The notes under the pieces were generated by a model that worked only from the letters and a program-made list of their open reading frames with translations, was not told where the DNA came from and ran no database searches. Source: Paramecium pentaurelia (Eukaryota; Ciliophora; Oligohymenophorea; Peniculida; Parameciidae). Taken from it: a DNA stretch of 64,000 nt. The position numbers and the translations under genes were made by a program. Of the stretch, positions 1-12,700 are shown piece by piece. The stretch covers positions 62,001 to 126,000 of the forward strand of contig CAJJDO010000009.1 in the NCBI GenBank assembly GCA_905183005.1, in the 5' to 3' direction. The stretch's first letter is position 1. The number at the start of each line of letters is the position of its first letter.

Positions 1-1886
1 GGTATTAAAAATTACTAAACTAAATCTTTGATAATAGTTTCATCACTATTGTATTTTCTTTCAAAATATTCAACAGGAGTATTCATTTTTTGTTTTCTTA
101 GATTTGTCATAATGGTTGCTTATCTTGTGGCAGCTATAGATTTATTTAAATATATCTACCTTATTCAATAGTATTCTTAAATATCCAATGTAAATATGTA
201 TCAACAGTTCCTTAATGTACTCTCATAATTTAATTATATTAAACATCTTCTCTATCTCTTAATATTTATTCTGCCTATCTAGTACCAGCCTCTTGAATTT
301 CTCTTAATCTTCTATCTTCTTCAGCTGATTTAACCATTTAAGCAATTCTTTTCTCTTATTTAATTCTGAGTAACTCTTTGCTTAACATATCTAATGTCTC
401 TGCAATCACTTCTCCTTAAATAGCTTCCAAAGCAGCATTCTTAACTTTTTCTTCATGTTGTTACATTAATATTTCTTCTTATTCAGCTTCTGGTAGATCT
501 GGTATTTTAGCAACAGTTAATAATTCCTCAATTAAGGCAGTTCGCTATATGGATATCAAATTTAATAATTACCTTCTCTTTTCCTTCATACATTATATTC
601 TACATAGCTCTACCTCTAAATAATCTTTATAGTAAGATAACAGCTGAATTCTTTTTATCTTCTGATTATCTTTTAACTGCTTCTTCTTTGAATTATTCAT
701 AATTTTCAAATTTCATTTATTGTCTCTTAACATCACCATTTTCAAATTCTTAATTATATGTTGGAGTAGCAGGTCTAATAATGATATTTTTATTTCCAAT
801 ATGATCTGCTTAAGTATCATTTGATTAATCTTATTTATTTAATCCAAATATTTAATTTCTTGCTTTATTGACTTCTATCTTATGTTGAATTTCTAATCTT
901 GTGTAATCCTTCTCAATAATTTTAATAAATTGAGCTACATTTACTGTAGTTTCTAAAATAGATGGTTTTATTGTAGTTGATAATTCAGTCAATCCTTTAT
1001 AAGTATTTAATGCAACTGGTTATACTTCATATTTGCTAGCTATTTTATCCAAACTTAATCCTTCTCTTGTAATACCAGCATAAACTTTAGATGCAAAATT
1101 AGCATAATCTTCTATAATTTCTCTACCTTTATCTTCATTATCTATTTCTTTTCTGCTTTTCTACATTTTTCTAAGTATTTTTATCTTTCTCTTTTAAATT
1201 TTAGCCACCATTCTATTCTTTAACTCTGTTTTCTTAATTTTAATGCTTTCTATTCTTTAAGCATTCTTTTCTTCTACATCCTTTTCTCTTTCTTTTAAAG
1301 CCTCTTATAATAAATATAATCTCTCATTCTAATTTCTAACTCAAATTATAATTGGAATTACATCTTGATATCTGTTTCCTTTTTCTTCCACTCTCTTTCT
1401 TCTTATGACTTCATTAATACTCTTCTCAATTTAAATGAAGCTTCATCTGAAATAGGAGGCAATGCATTCTCAAACCACACTTTTTCTCTATTCCATTCTA
1501 TAGACTCCAATTCTTCAATAGAAGCAGGCAACCCCTTATCCCATTTCAGATGCTGTAATGCTAAAATTTCTATATTTTAATCTTCATTCTAATCATGTGC
1601 TGGTGTATATGGGTCAGTTTAGGCTTCAGCTTCTCTATAATCAGTTTAAATTTCAACATCTTTAACCTATCAAAATAAAAAGTAGTATTACTCTCTCTAT
1701 AGTCACCTTTGCTGGAGGAGGTTATTCTTTCACTTATTATACAGGGGGTTGACTCAATTTTATAGGAGTATCAGTCATCGTTGGGACCAAAGGTCTTTTG
1801 AAATATAGAGGACGAGTACTCCCACTAATGTAGTTGTACATGGATTGATTCCTATATTGATCATGTAAGACATAAGCTTCTTGCAT
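1..1886 (-). CDS. CFAP91: CFAP91 (MAATS1/AAT-1 family) ciliary protein, partial
   Basis: About 593 residues are visible; the gene starts at ATG 1886 and is still open at base 1. In other organisms CFAP91 belongs to the axonemal calmodulin- and radial-spoke-associated complex at the base of spokes 2 and 3. Family hallmarks read in order are an N-terminal FKRPLVPT, then TDYREAEAQTDPYTP, a long charged coiled-coil, and the IQ-like RGRAMQNIMYEGKEK segment. The C-terminal part (IVAELV-like TIIKDLVQQFLI) runs into the edge. Four introns restore one frame: 134-159, 545-572, 1336-1361 and 1667-1691. The extreme C-terminus, perhaps a few dozen residues, lies outside the window. The family call is firm; gene symbol by similarity of motifs only. 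Confidence 0.9.
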
Positions 1887-1927
1887 TGAATATTTGTTAA
1901 TTTTATTATTATTCAAAAAAATAATAT

Positions 1928-1934
1928 AAAAAAA
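1928..1934 (-). terminator. Pol III T7 terminator of the tRNA
   Basis: Seven consecutive T on the minus strand begin two bases after the tRNA 3' end, the usual RNA polymerase III stop. Confidence 0.7.
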
Positions 1935-1935
1935 T

Positions 1936-2007
1936 AGGACCTACTTGGATTCGAACCAAGGTCTTGAGGGTTAGAGCCTCAGGTACTAACCGCTATACGA
2001 TAGATCC
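1936..2007 (-). tRNA. tRNA-Gln (anticodon CUA), reads UAG as glutamine
   Basis: A 72-nt cloverleaf without an intron. The acceptor stem GGATCTA pairs with TAGGTCC (one T-G pair), the anticodon stem TGAGG pairs with CCTCA around the loop CTCTAAC, and the T loop is TTCGAATC. Loop positions 34-36 are CTA, so the tRNA decodes UAG. The body matches eukaryotic tRNA-Gln (AGCGGTTAG in the D arm, CTGAGG stem, discriminator U). It agrees with the in-frame TAG codons seen in every gene of the window. The intragenic B box GGTTCGAATCC is intact. This is the known ciliate UAG-reading glutamine tRNA type. Confidence 0.95.
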
Positions 2008-2562
2008 TGTAATGCTAAATTATATGATAGAAACTAAATATATTATTATTGTATTCTTGATAAACATAATTATCATAAGAAATTGATTATTTAAAGTATA
2101 TAATATAAATTCCATCTCTAATTCACAAGTTAAATCTAATTTTGAGAATAATTATTATGATATGACCTATATTTTATTTTTTAGTTTGAATCTCGAAATT
2201 AAGTGAATTTATGACTCCTAAGGATCAATATTTTAAGAATGAAATGATATCCTATAATTTTTCAACTATTGATCGTATTGTAAATAATATTATTTTTTTT
2301 TATTAAATAATAAACATTAATAAAAAATTAAAAGTTTTAATTAACTATTAAGATTTACTTAAGTCTTTAACTTATTATCTAAAAGGAAAGAGAAGAACAA
2401 GGTTTGATTATTGGTTATATTAATTAAATTATACATAAGAAGTTTCGTTTTAAAATTATTTAATTAATATATATTTGTTAATATATTATATCAAAATCCA
2501 TCAAATCATTTTGTTTTTTAAAGCTCTAAATTTCATATATATACACCTATTAATAAAATAAA
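2008..2562. other. AT-rich spacer between tRNA-Gln and the CDPK gene
   Basis: No convincing coding frame on either strand; mostly A/T runs. It must hold the upstream signals of the tRNA (minus) and of the kinase gene (plus), but no specific motif could be defended. Confidence 0.5.
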
Positions 2563-4333
2563 ATGGGTTGCTGTATAAAATCAAATAAACTCAATAAGAT
2601 TTAGACAATCAAAACAAATAATGGTGTGGTAATTTTCACATCCACTGCAGATATTCATCAAATCTATAATTTCGGTAAAATGATGGGCTTGGGAGTCTTT
2701 GGAAAGGTTCTAGTTGCTAAAATGAAGGCAAATAATGAAAAACTCTTTGCTATAAAAATGATAGAGAAATAGAAGGTATCTGGAAAGGAAACGTAATTAG
2801 CTAATGAGATTTATGTTCTTTAAAGATTAGATCATCCAAATATCATTAAGTTTTATGAAGTATATCAGAACAACTTATACTTCTATATATGTATGGAATA
2901 TTGTGCAGGAGGAGAACTCTTAGAGCGTATCCCAAAACATTAAAATGCTTTTACTGAGAAATAAGGCTAATAAATTGCATTTAAGGTTAATTATACTTAT
3001 TCTATAGTTAGGTATTATCGGCAATAGCATATATTCATGAATAAGGAATAGTTCATAGAGATATCAAACCAGAGAACATTTTATTTACTAAAAAAGATTT
3101 GAATTCTGAACCAAAAATTATTGATTTTGGAATGGCAATTAAATTAGATGAATCTTTGTAGACGTATTATAATGTTATCCATCCTCCTAGTAAAGCATTA
3201 AATTGTGTTGGAACTCCCTTATATGTTGCTCCTGAAGTGATTGATGGATATTATAGCGAGAAATGTGACATATGGAGTTTTGGAGTAATGCTCTTTTATA
3301 TATTATGTGGATATCCACCATTTTATGCATCAAATAAAAAAGAATTATTTTAACATATTTAAAATTAAGATGTATATATTAATATACTAAAAACTAAGTT
3401 AATTTTCGATAGAAGGCATTGGAATCATTTGTCAAAAGAAATTAAAAGCTTTCTAAGGAGGCTTTTATGTAAAAACCCTATTATAAGGCCAACGGCTAAA
3501 GATTGTCTAAAGGATCCATGGTTTAGTCTAACCTTTGAAGGAGTCAATAAAATTAATAATCTACGCAGATCCAAAACTAAAATGCTTACTTAAAGGTAGA
3601 TAGCTCCTTCAGATTATTTTGAAGATGGAAGATCAATTTATGAAATGTTAAAGAATTATAGAACAGGGGCAAGATTCAAAAAGGAAGTTATGAAAATTTT
3701 AATAAATTAATTGAATGAGAAAGAGTTGGAACATTTAAAAAGACTCTTTTAAAAGATAGATGAAGATAATTCTGGTACTATTACCTATCATGAATTAGAG
3801 AAAGCATTATGGAGTGAAGTAATTTTTTTAATTAATTCTATTTAGGGTTCTTAAGTATCACATGATGAGGTTAAGTAATTGATGTTAGCAATAGGAATGG
3901 ACAATGAAGATGAAACATAAGAATGTTCATCAGGAAAATCATTCAAACCATTAGTTATAAAATACAGTGATTTTTTGACTGCTTGCATTGATGAAAGAAG
4001 AGTATTAACAAAAGAAAAAGTATACTAATGTTGTTTATTTAGTTGCTATCATTATTCAAATATTTTGATCATTAGAATTTGAATTATATCACAAAAGAAA
4101 ATATATAAGAAGTATTTGCTAGACATGGTAGATCTCTAACTGACGAGAAATTGAATTAAATGATATATGAAATAGATCCAAATCATGATTAAAAGATATC
4201 ATTTGATGAGTTCTGTTAAATGATGTCAGTGGAAGGTGTTTGTTAATTGATTGACTTTAAAGATGGTAATTTGGAACAATAAATTATATCTCCAAAGATA
4301 GACAATAAAATAGAACTTATATAATTTGAATGA
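2563..4333 (+). CDS. Calcium-dependent protein kinase (CDPK)
   Basis: 564 residues after removing introns 2986-3011, 3819-3845 and 4020-4042. It begins MGCCIK, a typical N-myristoylation/palmitoylation start suggesting membrane attachment. The kinase domain (about residues 45-305) has the loop GLGVFGKV, AIKM lysine, HRDIKPEN, DFGMA and GTPLYVAPEV, so it looks active. The C-terminal half is calmodulin-like: EF-hand 1 DEDNSGTITYHE is canonical, a second region is degenerate, the third (FDHQNLNYITKEN) is weak, and the fourth (DPNHDQKISFDE) is good. Kinase plus calmodulin-like domain is the CDPK architecture of plants, ciliates and apicomplexans; calcium should release autoinhibition. The substrate is unknown. 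Confidence 0.93.
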
Positions 4334-4397
4334 ATAATACTAATCTGTTATACTTTCATGATTTTGACATAAAAAATTCTATATTATTAATATCAAA

Positions 4398-5748
4398 ATG
4401 GGTAATCTATCTACATCAAAGGAGAATCCTTAATCTCTTAAATAGATAACAAGAACTTCGAATTCAAGGATTTCAATAAGAGATAAATTGTTAAAAGATA
4501 ATAATGCTTTTATGAATTCATGCACTGAAGCTTATTTCAATAAATTCCATAAGGTAATGAAAATAATCAAATATTTAGAAAATAGTAGAAAATGACATTA
4601 AAGAATTGTGTAAAAATTTGAATTAGAAAAAGCTGTTTATAAATAATAATGGAAAGTATCCAGATGATGCTGAATAATAAATAATTTATAAGTAGATTTC
4701 TAATGATATGTAACATAAGGGGAAGCATCTCTATAATTAGCTTATATTACATTATAGTTAATTTCTAAATGAACTCTTTGAATTTCATGAATAATTACCA
4801 ATTAAATCTATTTCCTCATATAATTATGGAGATGTAAAAACCAGTACATAGCTTGTTAGAAATATTAGTTTCAAAAGAAGCTTCTCTGAGAAAATTAAAG
4901 TTGAACAACCATCATTTTCAGATAAAAATCATATAAAACAATCAATTCAAAATTAAAATATTGTTAATCAATTTCTTGAGAATAAACAATTGGCATTCTT
5001 ATTTTTAGAATAACTAAGTTGCATTTTTAAACTTTGTTAAACTATTATTGAATATACATATGGATCTTGTATTTCCTCAATATTTGGTGATGATATAGAT
5101 ACTTTTACAGATCGTTAATTATTAATTACAAAGATTTATTAAAAAGATATTTTTAAATTTATTCCTTAACTATCAATATTATTATCAAATGCTTTACCAA
5201 TAGTTTATAATAATAGATCTGCCCTAATTACCTATGATTTTAAGATTGAATAAATGAATGAAACTAATATGAGTGAAGATTTCTAAGATTCACAAGAATA
5301 AACAATAGATGAGTAATCAACATCATATGAAATATATTAGAAAACATAGCCTTATTTAAAAACCTTTAATATAATAGATAATATTATTAATTGTAAAATG
5401 CCTTGGTTAAAATTTAAATTGATAGGAAAATTAGAGAATATGATTGTGGATATGTTTTTATCATCTAGATCAAAGAATTAAGTTTCAAATTTTAAATATA
5501 TCATTCAATCTGAAGATTCTAAAATTGAAGTGTTAAGATGTATATTACAAAAATATATGTGTTCAAGTGAAAATTAAAATTTATTATTATGCTATTAGTA
5601 TTTAAGATGGATGTAAGAATATGATTCAGTTATTCATTAGAAATTAAAAACCTTTACATGTCCTTATTTTGTTCGATTTTTATCATTATATGAGGTAGCA
5701 TATAATTACTATCAACGAAAATAAGCTATGCTTTTATTTAATTAATGA
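4398..5748 (+). CDS. Unknown protein with Met-Gly N-terminus
   Basis: 441 residues with one intron (4554-4578). I do not recognise the family. It begins MGNLSTSK, a good N-myristoylation signal like that of the preceding CDPK, whose stop lies only 64 bases upstream. There is no transmembrane segment; the protein is rich in Lys, Gln and Ser, predicted largely helical, with a Glu/Asp/Gln-rich stretch near residues 290-315. Glutamine is written mostly TAA/TAG. It is tempting to link it to the neighbouring membrane-associated kinase, but spacing is the only support. Confidence 0.75.
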
Positions 5749-5757
5749 GTTTATTTA

Positions 5758-6677
5758 ATGTTGTTTTTATTATTTTTTGAATCAATCGTATATGCAAATC
5801 AAAATGATGACTATGTTCACTTCAATTCAACGATAAATGCCAATCTAAGATATGGTTAATTCATATAATTGATTCCTAATACTTTTGGAATGGGATCAAA
5901 TAATTAATATCGAATTGTAGATGGGATAGCATCTATAAATTTAACAATAAGTTCTCCAACAAAGAATGAATTTGATTTTTTTATCTTTGACTCACCCTAC
6001 AATTAATTTTATGTTTGTTACATTCATTTTTCAGAGAGATCAGAAAATTTATGTTAATAATTGGTGTAAAATATATGTTAACCCTGTCCTAAGAATTAGA
6101 TATACTTTTAATAGTTAGTATCAGTCTTTATATAAGCAGTAATGAGTGTTTAGTTAAATTATTAAGATCAAATAGAAAATGCAACAAACATGAATTCATT
6201 ATGTTTTTTAGGTTGTTAAAGTGATTAAATAGGATCATTTATAATAGCAAATACTTCATATTAATATTATTAGAATGCAGCCTCTTATATGATACTAGAC
6301 AATACAGCTTTTCCAAATCTTAGTGATTGCCATATTACAATCACAAATTGTCAAAATGCAAGTTCAGAAATAGTTATTGACAATAAGGATGAAAATTTTA
6401 CAAATTTTTGTAACTTAATGAGAAATATAAGTTGTGTTTAGCAATTTTAAAATATAACTTAACCTGAAATATAATTTAATATAGATTTCAATATTGAAGT
6501 AAAATTGGGATTAATTCATAGATTACTCCAAATAATTAACTATATTATGTACAATATATGGTAATGATAATATTAGTAATAATAATTATCTTTTTGTTTA
6601 TTATACTATGTGTTATAGCAATGAGATTTAAACAAGTTAAGAAAAAGATTTATGAAACAATAAAGAAAAAAAAGTGA
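5758..6677 (+). CDS. Small single-pass type I membrane protein, unknown function
   Basis: 298 residues with one intron (6499-6521). The start is hydrophobic (MLFLLFFESIVYA), consistent with a signal peptide. A mostly extracellular or luminal part follows with scattered cysteines (CYIH, CQPCP and others). Near the C-terminus one strongly hydrophobic segment (VMIILVIIIIFLFIILCVIA) is followed by a short basic tail ending KKKK, which could act as an ER-retrieval signal. The start codon is only nine bases after the previous gene's TGA; the other nearby ATG (5745) is in a different frame. No family recognised. Confidence 0.75.
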
Positions 6678-6795
6678 TAACAAAAGAATTATCAAATGAT
6701 TTATATAATAATATAAAAATAATTAGATTATTTAAATATTTATAATAGAAATTAATAGTTAAATTATATACTACATAATGATTTCGATATAAATA

Positions 6796-9700
6796 TCAAT
6801 TTATATATATCATTATTAGCATGATGATAAATTAGTTAATTTTAGCAATTGAGCTCTCTATGATAATTACTTCTTCCATGGTGTTTAGATTAACACTAGG
6901 AGGTGGACCATCAAGACATCTCTATACATTATTATTCCAATGGCATTCATTAGATGATTATCTAGTGGAACATTCAGCATTTCTCAATTTAGAACAAGAT
7001 GGTTTACATTAATTATTAATATATGTGCATCTTTGAGTATTTTATACTATTAATAAATTTAATAAATTTATTACCACAAGAAGCTTTATCTAGATCTGTA
7101 CATAAATTTGAAATGCATCCTTTAATTTCACTGTAATAACAATATCCATTCATATTTAAACAAGTACATGAATCTTTAATTTCTGAGCAAGCTACACAAG
7201 TAAAGTCTGGTAATAATACACATACTTCTCCATCAGCCTAATATCCATGACAAGTTGAAGAACTATTACCTTAATCAGAACATATTTTAGATGTGCATTA
7301 ATATTCAGTTCCATATGGTTAAGCAAGTTCCCATCTACACTTCTTATTAAGAAATGTTGAAGAAGTACACAGTTTTTCTTATAGAGTTGTATCAGTTAAT
7401 TTAGAATAAGTGATATAATCTTAACATTAATTAAGTGCTTAGCAATAAGAACCATCCCAATAACATTGTTTATTATTCATAATACCAGTGCAACTCTCTT
7501 TTTTCATATAGTTGCATTCTTTAAGAACACATTAAAAATATGACCATTAGCAATTACCAGTGCATTAATCTTCATTAAAATGTTAACATCCTTAATCAAC
7601 ACAATGATCATCATTCCATAGATCTTAAGCACATTTTTTACCACCAATAGTATACATACTACAATCTACATTATATAATTCAGAGCATTTAGAAGCAGAA
7701 CTACATTTATATAAATTAACATAACAAGTAGATTTGGCTATTTTACCTGAACAAGAAGTTAATGAAAGATCACTACATCTCTTGTTACGACATGAACCAG
7801 TTAATGTGTCAAAAATGCATTATATATTGTGACAATTATCTGAAGCAAATTTAGTACAATCTATAATTTGAAGTGATGAAACTTCTCCTCTACAAAAACA
7901 TCTATCATCAATCCATTAACATTATGTAGTTTTGTTACATCCCAATTAATTAATACCACTATATGAACATTTATCATTTGAATATGATTAAACACATCCT
8001 CTATTCACAAAACTAAATTTACATGGTTCATTTATTACATTTTTACATACTTAGCCATTTACATTTTTCAATTCATTACATTTTATAATATTTGAAATTT
8101 CATATTTTTAACAAAATCCTTCAGAAAAACGGCAAAGTTCTGTTTCAACAGAAACACAACCTACTTTATTTAATCCAGATGTATTGCATTTATCAACTTA
8201 TGGATCAAATTATCCAGTACATGTTCCATCTTTGAAATATTTACAAATGACATTGTCTTTATCAATTTAAGCACAAGATTTTGGGTTAACATTGAGTAAT
8301 TCACTACATGTTATTAAACCTACTTTAATATAATTATATTCGCATCTTTCATTAATCCAAATTGTAGGCTATTTAAGAACACTTATACATGCCATTCTAT
8401 TCATACCCTTTTTAGTATTAAGATATCGACCATCTTTATTTTAAATAAAAATTTCATTTGTTTCAGAGAAATTTTCACAATTTAAAGTGATTGAATTATG
8501 TTAACATTTTAAATTTGATGTAGTTATTGAAGCACAAACTTTTGGAGATACTGATTAATATTGACTACATTCTGTATATGTTACATTGAAATCAAATGAT
8601 TTACATTTACTACCAGTCCAATCACAAGAATCAGCTTAAGTTGATAAACATCCATAATAATTTAATCCTGGAGTACTACATAAATCTTCTTCTGAATTTG
8701 ATAATTGACATACAAAATTTAATTAATCATAACTAACACCAATTTTTTTTAAATTATCAACAGGAGCACCTAATTTTGTATAAGCTTTACGACAAACATT
8801 TGAATTAATTAATATGTGAGTAGATACTTCAAAACCATCTTCATCATCTAAAGAATAACATCTTTATCCTAACCATTTGCAATATTAACCATCTTATGAT
8901 ACTGATAAACAAGAATGTATATTTATGTTATCATTACATTTTAATTTATCAATTTCAGCAATTTCACATTTTTCTTTGAATATACAATTCCAACCTTACA
9001 TTGCAACTGCTCTGCATCCATCTAATGATAGATCATCATCACAAGTAACTTCTTCTATATTTGCACTTTAACATAAATTATCCTTCCAATGACAAGTTTA
9101 ACCTTCTATAATAGGTGCTAAACAAAGTTCTTTTTTTGAATATTTCAATTCAACACAAGTCATGAAAGAAGCAAAACTAGAATCTACCAATATTACACAT
9201 TTTCCTATATCAATTCTCCAATAACAATTTCCAGCTGTATTTTATTAGCATCCTAAAGGACTTTTTGAGTTAGCACAAATTGATTAAGTTGTATCCTAAA
9301 AACATTTTGTTCCATCATGTCCACAAAAATCTGATGAGAAATAGAAGCATATCCCTGGAGATATTACTGGTTCAGTATGCTCAGCACAAGTTACTTTATT
9401 TCCCTTATAAGTCTTGCAACTACCACTATCATTATCCCATTAGCAAGATGTATTAATATTAATTAAACATTAATACTTTGTGTATATTTATTCGCATGTA
9501 TTAAAGTATTTGTCTGTACTGTATTGTAAACATAAATTACTAGACCAATAGCAATTATTCTATATATACATACACCCTTTTTTAGTGATAATTGAAGTGC
9601 AAATTGAACCAAATATTTTGGAAGTACATCTCTATTAAGTTGAATCATATTAACAAATTTCAGATTCTAAAGCCAAACACTATGAAGAGTTTTAAGAAAG

Positions 9701-12700
9701 TACAGCATTTCTTTAATCACATTTTACATTTGGATCATCAATTTAAGCAAAAGTTGCACATGAGAAATCATCTTCTGATTTACATTAAACTGTTGAAAAG
9801 GCACATAATCCTCTACTTACTATACCAGATGCACAACTTGTTGAAGCAGCAAGTACTCTCTTTCCATTACAAGTTTTAGCAGTGTCATTCCAAACACAAT
9901 AATTAAGATTATCTAAACAACCTAATTTATTTAAATTTTCAGTGCATTTTACATTGTAAGTTGGAACTATACATCCATCAGTGCTAGCTTAACATCTACT
10001 ATTTGTTATTAATAAACATTTTGTTGAAGATAATGATGAATAAAGTAAATCTTAACAATTATCCCAAGTACTTGCTGTTATGCATTCATTATCAATAAAT
10101 TTACAATGAACTAATTGATTCACACATCCTGCTAGATTTAAATCAGATTTACACCCATAATTTTTACTTACTTAAATACATTTTAACATCTTAATATCCC
10201 ATCTACAAGAAGAACCTACCCATAAACAAGCCTATTTGTTAATTGCATCAGAACATAATGAATTTTTGGTTGTTAATTTTGCACATGTTGATCCCATAGT
10301 ACAAGGTTCTCCATTCAAAATTATACAACAATATTCTGAGTTATTTGTTAATGCAGAACAACTTGATCCAGCTGTTGCACTCTAACATGTTCCTGCATTC
10401 CATATACAACATTTCTTTTAATGAGATTTACATGCCAATTCATTAAGATTATCTGTACATTCCAATTCATTTAATGATTACTAATTAATCTAAATACATT
10501 TCTTAGATTCATTATTAAATTAACAAGTCTCTGTTGTAAAAGATAAACATGCCAATTTATTCAACCCTGATAAACTGCATATTCCTTTTACTGTTACAAC
10601 AGAACAACTTGAAGATACCCATTTACATGCTGCATCTGTTGCTTTCGAACAAACACCTGGGTTTACATTAGTATAAGAGGCACAACCATCTGTTACACTA
10701 ATTTCTAAGCATGTACTTCCATCCCATTTACAAGTTTATCCTTCATTCATATTAAGACATCCTGATTAATTAGAAGGATCAGTACATTTATTTTTAACTA
10801 AAGTTGATGGATTAGTAACATCTATGCAAACTCCTTCTGAAAATACACAACTTCCAGTAGTTGCATTTATACATGCTCCTTTATTTGCTCCTAATGTTTA
10901 ACAATTAGGAGCAACTTCTTATTTGCATCCCAGATTCCAAATGCAGTTTCCAGATTCAATTGATGCACAAATTGTTGCTGAAAAATTAGAATCTGCATAT
11001 GCACTACAATTATCAGTTGGTTAAGTCTAAATTTAGACACATTTATTAATACTAGTGTCCCATTTACATTTTTGATCTGAATTTTTAATTCTTACACATC
11101 CTTAATAATTAAATGAAAAATCTTCAGTACAACTAGCTAAGTAAGGATTTTCTGTAATATCATAACATTATTTTTAAAAATAGAAACAGGAATTTAGTGT
11201 ATTGGCTACACAAGCCATTTCATTTAATCCTTAACATGGTTAATTATCATTTGTTGGAACAATACAATATGTTGTTTAATATACTATATCATAAATGTAT
11301 TAACATTTTGTACCACCACTAAAACTCATACAAGCATTAGGATTAATATTTGACAATTCACTACATTATACATCAACTGAAATTTCAGTACAAGAATTAT
11401 TTATCCATTAACATATTTATGATCTACTTGTAATACATTACTTAAAAGATGTGCAATAATAACAACTCCAATAGGTTGTATCTGTTTCATAACAATAATT
11501 TCCATAATATTGATCAAAATTGCATGCTTAAGTTTTAATTTAAGTTAAACAATACACAGAATTAATAGTTGGATCTGATGTACATAAATCCAATTATGCA
11601 TTTGTTACTTTACATTTTTAATTAATAGAATCATATATACATGCAACATCTGTAACATATTTGCATAAGTACATTGAAACCACATAGCCAGAAGCAAATT
11701 GAGAACAAGTATAATATTAAGATAGAAAATATGGTTAATATTCTTGACAAATATCGTTAATTAAGTCGTATGCACATTAAGATATAGTAACAGATACACA
11801 AGATTCTTTATCTAAACTATCTGAACAACCTTAACTTGTAAAATCACTGACTTCTTAACATCCATAATCATCTTTTGAAGTATCTTATTCAAATCTGCAT
11901 TTATATCCTATAGTATTATTGAGACATGCTTTTTTATTCAGCCCTATGGAATTACATTAATTTGTTGTTGTTGTTACTTCTATACATGCTTTACTAGTAC
12001 TATCATATTGACATTTGTCTGTACCAAATATGATTGATTGACATATTCTTTTAACAAATTTACCTTATGCTGAGCCTACCTGACTACACTAAGTGTAAGG
12101 AGTGATGACAATTTTTTTACATTTTCCTAGAGTAGTCCAAGAACATGTATCATTTGTAATTGCTAGACAATCTGTTTCATTCAATTGACTCTTACATAAA
12201 TCTCCTTCCGAACCACTGTTTAAACATATTTCTAAACTCCAATCCCAGTAACATAATGAATTCAATCCACAGGTATAATAACTATATCCAGGTTTACAAT
12301 CTTAGACCAAATCTGTGAAATCTACACATTTGAAATTTATTGAATCGTATTGACAATATTAACCATCAGTGTAAATAGTCTAACAAACTCTAGGATTATA
12401 GAGTTTACTTTAATAGTCAGTACAACTTGAACTATAAGAATCAAGATCATAAGCAAATTAACAAGTATTATCAACCCATTTACAATTATATTGTAATGAA
12501 GCCAAACAACCTAATTTGTTCACCAAACTAAAACATGCTACTGAATAAGCTGCTGTTCCAGCTACTTCAAAACATTGTAATTTATCAGAATCATAATAAC
12601 AAGCCCCTGCTGTATTTTCTAAACATGCTTTCCTATTCAATCCCTTATCAATACAGTTGTAACTCACTTCGGCAGATGTCAAAATTTTACAATGACTATC

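Noticed and set aside
9463..9879. Short frames on both strands at 9.5-9.9 kb
   Set aside because: They are standard-code shadows of the surface-antigen-like gene, which reads through continuously with TAA/TAG as Gln.
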